From IMG/VR virus record IMGVR_UViG_3300043419_001725, positions 1 to 32,651 of that record: DNA of 32,651 nucleotides, one strand, 5' to 3'. The DNA comes from a virus. The notes beneath the pieces were generated by a model. The model searched no databases and was not told the DNA's origin. It saw only the letters and a program-made list of their open reading frames with translations. This document shows, in pieces, positions 28,773-32,651 of this stretch. Each line of letters starts with the position of its first letter. Position 1 is the first letter of the stretch. A program made the position numbers and the translations under genes.

Positions 28773-30158
28773 ATGAAAATAGCAAAAATTTTAATTTTAT
28801 GTTTGGGTTTATTCGCGGTTTTTTATTCGTGTACCAAAACAGAAGAAACGATTACTCCCGTTTCGTTCCCTAAAAATTTATCCATTAAAGGATTTAACTT
28901 TCCTGAGGACTCCTCAACTATTTACGGTTGGTTAAAAGACCAAGATACCACAAAGATTGTGAGTCACGCTTGGGGCATTTGGGCCGGACTTACCGAACCA
29001 ACCAATCAAAAATACAATGGACAAGATTTACTTGTATTTGAAACGTGGATGGGTGTCCAAGAATTGGCGGCAATGTCTGCACAAGGTAGAATTGCCGAAG
29101 AGGGTGAATCTAGACATGAAAGAACCTCATTGAGTGTCCCAAAACAATTTTTACACGGTCGTTTATTAACTAACGGACCAAAACCAATCGATACAAACTT
29201 TGTAGTATTAGAAACAGTTTCTTATGACCCATCAGGTGCATACTTTGTGACGATGAATCAATTGTTTAATAAAAGTAAATTGGAATCGTACAGTGTTAAA
29301 GACGGTATCGGTAAAATTCCTGAGTTTCCTAATACCGCAATTACAACTAAACCTACATATTATGCGGGTGTACCAAGTAAAGATGGTTTAATTAGGGTAC
29401 CTGTATGGGAAGAACCAAATCCAGCCAAAGCATACAAATACACAAGTTGGCAAAAATTTGTTTATGCTGATGTTAATAACAAACAAAAACCAAATAAACA
29501 TTTGGTACCTGTTACATCATCAAAACCAACACAATCAGAAATCGAGGCTGCAACCTGTAATGTAAGTGACTTCATCAACTACAAGATTGATAGAGTTGGT
29601 GCGGATTATCTAAACAATCACCAAGACGTTGGAACAACTCCAAGTAGACAATTCGTTGAAGGTGATTATGTGTTGTTAGTTGCAATGCATGTAACAACTA
29701 AAGAGTTTAAGAATTGGACATGGCAAACTTACTTCTGGTGTCCTGACCCGTCTAATCCACCATCACCAAGTTCAAAATTTGAAGCGAGTTTACAACCTAA
29801 AGAATTAAAAGGTGCGGCATCACATTATGCTGTTAGTGCTGCATATGCAATGGTTTGGCCCAACCAACCAGAAACGGGTGGTACCGATAAAAACTGTCGA
29901 CCAATTATTGCTTACAATCCATATTTGGAAGGTGGTTTCGGTCCTAAAGTATTTAGTTTACCAAACACATTCCGACCTGATTTTGTATATGGTATGCAAA
30001 CCAATTGTATGTCTTGTCACGCATTATCTACCTTTAGTGGTAAAAACGGTTACAGTACCAATCAATATATTGATATGAGAGACACAGGGTTATTTAAAAA
30101 TGATGTTAAGTTAGATTTTACTTGGTCTATTCAGGGTAACATAAACCAAGATAAATAA
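28773..30158 (+). CDS. Lipoprotein with a single c-type heme motif (CxxCH)
   Basis: 461 residues. The N-terminus has a Lys-start, a hydrophobic core (ILILCLGLFAVF) and a lipobox-like FYSC with lipidated Cys20. TKTEE follows, an acidic pair near +5 like the Bacteroidetes lipoprotein export signal, so an outer-membrane surface location is plausible. The long central part (WGIWAGLTEPTNQKYNG, ETWMGVQELAAM, and an FWCPDP region) is unassigned. C412-MS-C415-H416 in QTNCMSCHALSTF is a standard covalent heme c site. It resembles bacterial mono-heme lipoproteins rather than virion proteins. No cytochrome-maturation gene is present here, so heme attachment would use the host. A cytochrome-like gene is unexpected in a phage. 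Confidence 0.7.
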   Translation: MKIAKILILCLGLFAVFYSCTKTEETITPVSFPKNLSIKGFNFPEDSSTIYGWLKDQDTTKIVSHAWGIWAGLTEPTNQKYNGQDLLVFETWMGVQELAAMSAQGRIAEEGESRHERTSLSVPKQFLHGRLLTNGPKPIDTNFVVLETVSYDPSGAYFVTMNQLFNKSKLESYSVKDGIGKIPEFPNTAITTKPTYYAGVPSKDGLIRVPVWEEPNPAKAYKYTSWQKFVYADVNNKQKPNKHLVPVTSSKPTQSEIEAATCNVSDFINYKIDRVGADYLNNHQDVGTTPSRQFVEGDYVLLVAMHVTTKEFKNWTWQTYFWCPDPSNPPSPSSKFEASLQPKELKGAASHYAVSAAYAMVWPNQPETGGTDKNCRPIIAYNPYLEGGFGPKVFSLPNTFRPDFVYGMQTNCMSCHALSTFSGKNGYSTNQYIDMRDTGLFKNDVKLDFTWSIQGNINQDK

Positions 30159-30166
30159 AAAATTAA

Positions 30167-30724
30167 ATGATTAAAATGATGAGTCTATTAAATGAAAATA
30201 AAAACCATAAGTATGAATATGGTTGCGTAATGTTGTATTTTACATTTCCTGAAATGAAATACCTACATAACATGATAGACCCAAAAGATATTTACACAGA
30301 GGAAGGTGATGGTTCATTCGGATTAGAGGATGAACCACACACCACTCTTTTATTTGGGCTACATGATACAGTTTCATTGGATGATGTTAAAGAAGTATTG
30401 AAAAAATTCACCTTTGGTGATTTAACCGCACACCAACCGTCTTTATTTGAAAATAAAAAATACGACGTATTGAAGTTCGATATGAAGTACCCAAACAAAG
30501 GAGATAATTTTTTACATAAATGTAATAATGCATTAAAAAATTATCCTTTTACTTCAGATTTCCCCAATTACCATCCACACATGACAATTGGATACATTAA
30601 ACCGGGAAAGGGGTTGAAATACGTTAGAAAAATTGGTCAAATTGAATATACGTTAACACCTCAATATGGGGTTTTCTCACAACCGGACGGAACCAAAACA
30701 AAAATAGAAATTAATGTCAGATAA
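30167..30724 (+). CDS. 2H phosphoesterase superfamily protein (LigT-like)
   Basis: 185 residues from ATG 30167 (in-frame ATGs at 30176 and 30179 are also possible). Two HxT motifs, H58-T-T60 in EPHTTLLFGLH and H138-M-T140 in YHPHMTIGYIKPG, are spaced ~80 residues apart, as in 2H phosphoesterases. The family cuts or ligates 2',5' or 2',3'-cyclic phosphate bonds in RNA or cyclic nucleotides. In phages, known members include the anti-CBASS protein Acb1, which degrades cyclic oligonucleotide signals; RNA-repair roles are the alternative. Which applies here cannot be told. The stop overlaps the next gene by 11 bases. Confidence 0.82.
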   Translation: MIKMMSLLNENKNHKYEYGCVMLYFTFPEMKYLHNMIDPKDIYTEEGDGSFGLEDEPHTTLLFGLHDTVSLDDVKEVLKKFTFGDLTAHQPSLFENKKYDVLKFDMKYPNKGDNFLHKCNNALKNYPFTSDFPNYHPHMTIGYIKPGKGLKYVRKIGQIEYTLTPQYGVFSQPDGTKTKIEINVR

Positions 30725-31037
30725 TAATAAATTCACCAAAATAGTTAAGGAATATAAAAATGCGACATATCAAGAAATTTGGGAGGGAATTAGAGACAAT
30801 TTTATATACGGATTCATCGGTGCAACACTCGTTGTATTCATTTCAACAAGAACCGACATTGCTGTTTTGGTGGGTTATATTATCTACTATTACTACATGG
30901 GTAGGATAGTAAACAGACCTAAATATGTGACCGATTTGGGTAAATTGATAGTGTTCCCAATACCTTCGGCATTAGGTGCATTTACAGGTTACAAGTTGTC
31001 ATTCTACCTGTTACAACATTTCTTTGGGGTTAATTAA
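30714..31037 (+). CDS. Small membrane protein
   Basis: 107 residues. A polar N-terminus (MSDNNKFTKIVKEYKNATYQ) is followed by hydrophobic segments at about 30-60 (YGFIGATLVVFIS, IAVLVGYIIYYYY) and 78-103 (LIVFPIPSALGAFTGYKLSFYLL). Likely inner membrane. Overlaps the phosphoesterase gene by 11 bases and converges with the small basic gene at 31034 by 4 bases. Unknown function. Confidence 0.65.
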   Translation: MSDNNKFTKIVKEYKNATYQEIWEGIRDNFIYGFIGATLVVFISTRTDIAVLVGYIIYYYYMGRIVNRPKYVTDLGKLIVFPIPSALGAFTGYKLSFYLLQHFFGVN

Positions 31038-31180
31038 TGAGACCTACCTTGTCCTCTATAGTTTTTCTCTCTATTATCGTGTTTGTTAAAAGACTTACAC
31101 GCTTTACCTTTTTTTCTTTTACCGAAGTTCACTTTAATTGAACTTGAAGAAGATTTCCCTTTACTAGATTTTGCTGCCAT
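31034..31180 (-). CDS. Small basic protein (48 aa)
   Basis: ATG 31180-31178 to TAA 31036-31034 on the minus strand. MAAKSSKGKSSSSSIKVNFGKRKKGKACKSFNKHDNREKNYRGQGRSH: Lys/Arg/Ser/Gly-rich, no hydrophobic core, probably disordered and nucleic-acid binding by charge. The convergent 4-base overlap with the membrane protein gene and the clean start suggest it is real. Confidence 0.55.
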   Translation of the reverse strand: MAAKSSKGKSSSSSIKVNFGKRKKGKACKSFNKHDNREKNYRGQGRSH

Positions 31181-31221
31181 GATTTTTTTCATATAAATAT
31201 GGATATTCTAAAAAAATACAT

Positions 31222-31240
31222 TACATTTGTCGGAAACCGA
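31222..31240 (+). promoter_or_regulatory. TAnnTTTG box and small hairpin before the last gene
   Basis: TACATTTG at 31222-31229 is an exact -7 consensus but has no TTG at the usual distance. It is followed by TCGG-AAA-CCGA (31230-31240), a tight inverted repeat ending 8 bases before ATG 31249. This could be a promoter with an initial-transcript hairpin, or chance. Confidence 0.3.
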
Positions 31241-31248
31241 TAAAAACA

Positions 31249-32651
31249 ATGGATATCTTAGTACAAAGAATCAATTATGCGAAAATTGCTTTAATCAAAG
31301 ATTATTGTCAAATACAAAAACCCCTACCGTTACCCATCGTTCCTACCAATTTTTCTGATTTTGAAGAGATGGTCCAATCCACCCCAAAAAAAGATTACAG
31401 TAAAGTCCACCACCTCAACGTTTCACCAAAAAAAGAAAAGGGTGCCCAAACTCGATTCTTTCATGTAGACAAAATGTGTCAAATTTCGTTTGAGACTGCA
31501 TTTAAAGATGGTACAACTTATGATACAACAAAAGACAGACATATTAAAAGACATTTTTTAAATCCATTTGCAGCAATCACATTGGTAACGATTGAAAGGT
31601 CGATTAGGATAAAAGAAGATAAATTAATTGTAAGGTCTTATAAACAGGTTCGTTTTAGGGAGTATAACCACAAATATTTTAAGAAAAGTGTTTATACTAA
31701 TGTGTTATCGTTTGACTTGAAAAAGGGTAACATTATTTTTGGTGAGTCCAGCAAATATCGTAAGACCAATAGTCAAAGATTCAGAAAAAATTCTTTTGGT
31801 ATAATACGAGACGCTATTTTAAAAAATGGGTTTATGGTAATGAAAGATTTCACTTACCAAGACTCCTCAATTCGTGATGAATTTATGGAAAAGATGAATG
31901 ATACTACATTCGTTAAAACCATATTTGAACAATTAAACCAACCTTTACCATATAATTTTAATCTCGAAGGACTTAAAACAGATTCGGGCGAACTTAAAGA
32001 TTTTTTATTGTCTAAAGTTGCCAAGTTTTTTGTGGAGACTAAAAAAATAAAAGTTCCAAACGACTACTTAAAATTATTATACACCTATTACCCCGGTGAA
32101 AAGTTTTTAAATAAAAATGAAAGGAAATTAATCCAAGCAATACTTGATAGTTTTGGGATTAAAACAAAGTCGACCATAAAATTATTACACGACCACGTCA
32201 ATTTGGACATTGACTCTTACAAAAGATTTTCTCGGTTTTTTGGTGATAAATTCCCAAAATATTTTAGTGGATTAACTGACGAGGCAAAGAAAATGTTTTT
32301 GAGTAATGTACCAATAAATGGTGCTATCCCAATTAAAGAAAGAAACAATATTAATTTAAGAAGTTATTTGGTTGATGATAAAACAAAGGAGAATATAATC
32401 AAAGTTTTAAACGACCTTAAAAATGGTAGTCAATCCCTTGGTACAAGTATACTTGGTTTAATTATTGACCACATTGAAATGATTGAAAAAATAAATGAAT
32501 TTGACCCAAACATTAGGTGGAGGTCAACAACATATACCGATTTTCATAACGAACACATGGAGTTCAGTAAAATCATTTCTTTAATGAAAAAAGGTTGGAC
32601 CATGGAATATGTTTTTGATAATAGAATGGTTAGAAAAGTAGAAGAACCAAT
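31249..32651 (+). CDS. Large hypothetical protein (partial, runs off the window)
   Basis: Open from ATG 31249 to the right edge (467 codons, no stop). Basic and aromatic, with strand-rich blocks (KLIVRSYKQVRFREYNHKYF) and helical blocks (LILDSFGIKTK-like region, KMFLSNVPINGAIPIKER). Near the end WRSTTYTDFHNEHMEFSKIISLM...MEYVFDNRM resembles the region before the H-x-C core of PcfJ-like proteins, but the decisive motif would lie outside the window. No signal peptide. Identity uncertain. Confidence 0.6.
   Translation, partial: MDILVQRINYAKIALIKDYCQIQKPLPLPIVPTNFSDFEEMVQSTPKKDYSKVHHLNVSPKKEKGAQTRFFHVDKMCQISFETAFKDGTTYDTTKDRHIKRHFLNPFAAITLVTIERSIRIKEDKLIVRSYKQVRFREYNHKYFKKSVYTNVLSFDLKKGNIIFGESSKYRKTNSQRFRKNSFGIIRDAILKNGFMVMKDFTYQDSSIRDEFMEKMNDTTFVKTIFEQLNQPLPYNFNLEGLKTDSGELKDFLLSKVAKFFVETKKIKVPNDYLKLLYTYYPGEKFLNKNERKLIQAILDSFGIKTKSTIKLLHDHVNLDIDSYKRFSRFFGDKFPKYFSGLTDEAKKMFLSNVPINGAIPIKERNNINLRSYLVDDKTKENIIKVLNDLKNGSQSLGTSILGLIIDHIEMIEKINEFDPNIRWRSTTYTDFHNEHMEFSKIISLMKKGWTMEYVFDNRMVRKVEEP

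Overview
The window looks like part of the genome of a large tailed phage with a T4-like capsid lineage that infects a Bacteroidetes (flavobacterial) host. Evidence for a virus: very tight packing with many 1-14 base overlaps (TAATG, ATGA, ATGAGTAA), many short orphan ORFs, a fragment carrying T4 gp23 major-capsid motifs, a GIY-YIG homing endonuclease beside thymidylate synthase, two solitary DNA methyltransferases and a 2H phosphoesterase. Evidence for a Bacteroidetes host: AT-rich DNA (about one third G+C by eye), start codons preceded by A-rich sequence rather than a Shine-Dalgarno, several intergenic TTG...TAnnTTTG promoter-like pairs, a eukaryotic-type glutamine synthetase, a chlamydial/Bacteroidetes-type Hc1 histone-like protein and a lipoprotein with an acidic residue pair after its lipobox Cys. 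No tRNA, rRNA, CRISPR array or integrase was seen.

Layout. 1-6.5 kb (+): small, mostly unrecognised genes, including a 4-TM protein with a Glu/Pro repeat tail that appears to continue through a -1 frameshift at an A10 run, a degenerate amidase/PGRP-like protein, Cys-motif and zinc-ribbon proteins, and an Hc1-like protein. 6.5-7.3 kb (-): two hypotheticals. 7.4-10.26 kb (+): D12 adenine methyltransferase, a small hypothetical, AAA+ ATPase, thioredoxin, glutaredoxin. A bidirectional terminator at 10.25 kb separates these from a 10-kb minus-strand block (10.27-20.4 kb) that reads as one transcription unit. In transcription order it holds: gp23-motif fragment, four glycosyltransferase-like proteins, HAD phosphatase, PaaK/CapK-like adenylating enzyme, HisC-like aminotransferase, nucleotide-sugar dehydrogenase, two FkbM-type methyltransferases and GDP-mannose 3,5-epimerase. 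An RHH regulator and a tiny MGCGC protein lie upstream of it on the same strand.

21.0-31.0 kb is mainly (+): beta-class DNA methyltransferase, (minus) DUF192 protein, small membrane proteins, glutamine synthetase, small hypotheticals, hotdog thioesterase, HAD phosphatase, thymidylate synthase, GIY-YIG endonuclease, a heme-motif lipoprotein, a 2H phosphoesterase and a membrane protein. A tiny basic protein (-) and a long partial ORF running off the right edge close the window.

How the genes fit together (inference): ThyA, thioredoxin and glutaredoxin support nucleotide synthesis and redox. The methyltransferases probably protect the DNA. The minus-strand cluster makes and transfers sugars, either onto virions or onto the host surface. 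Glutamine synthetase, the thioesterase and the c-heme-motif lipoprotein look like auxiliary metabolic or host-surface functions. The strongest leads are the permuted capsid fragment coupled to the glycan operon, the homing endonuclease carrying a second ThyA C-terminus, the c-heme-motif lipoprotein, and the A10 frameshift.
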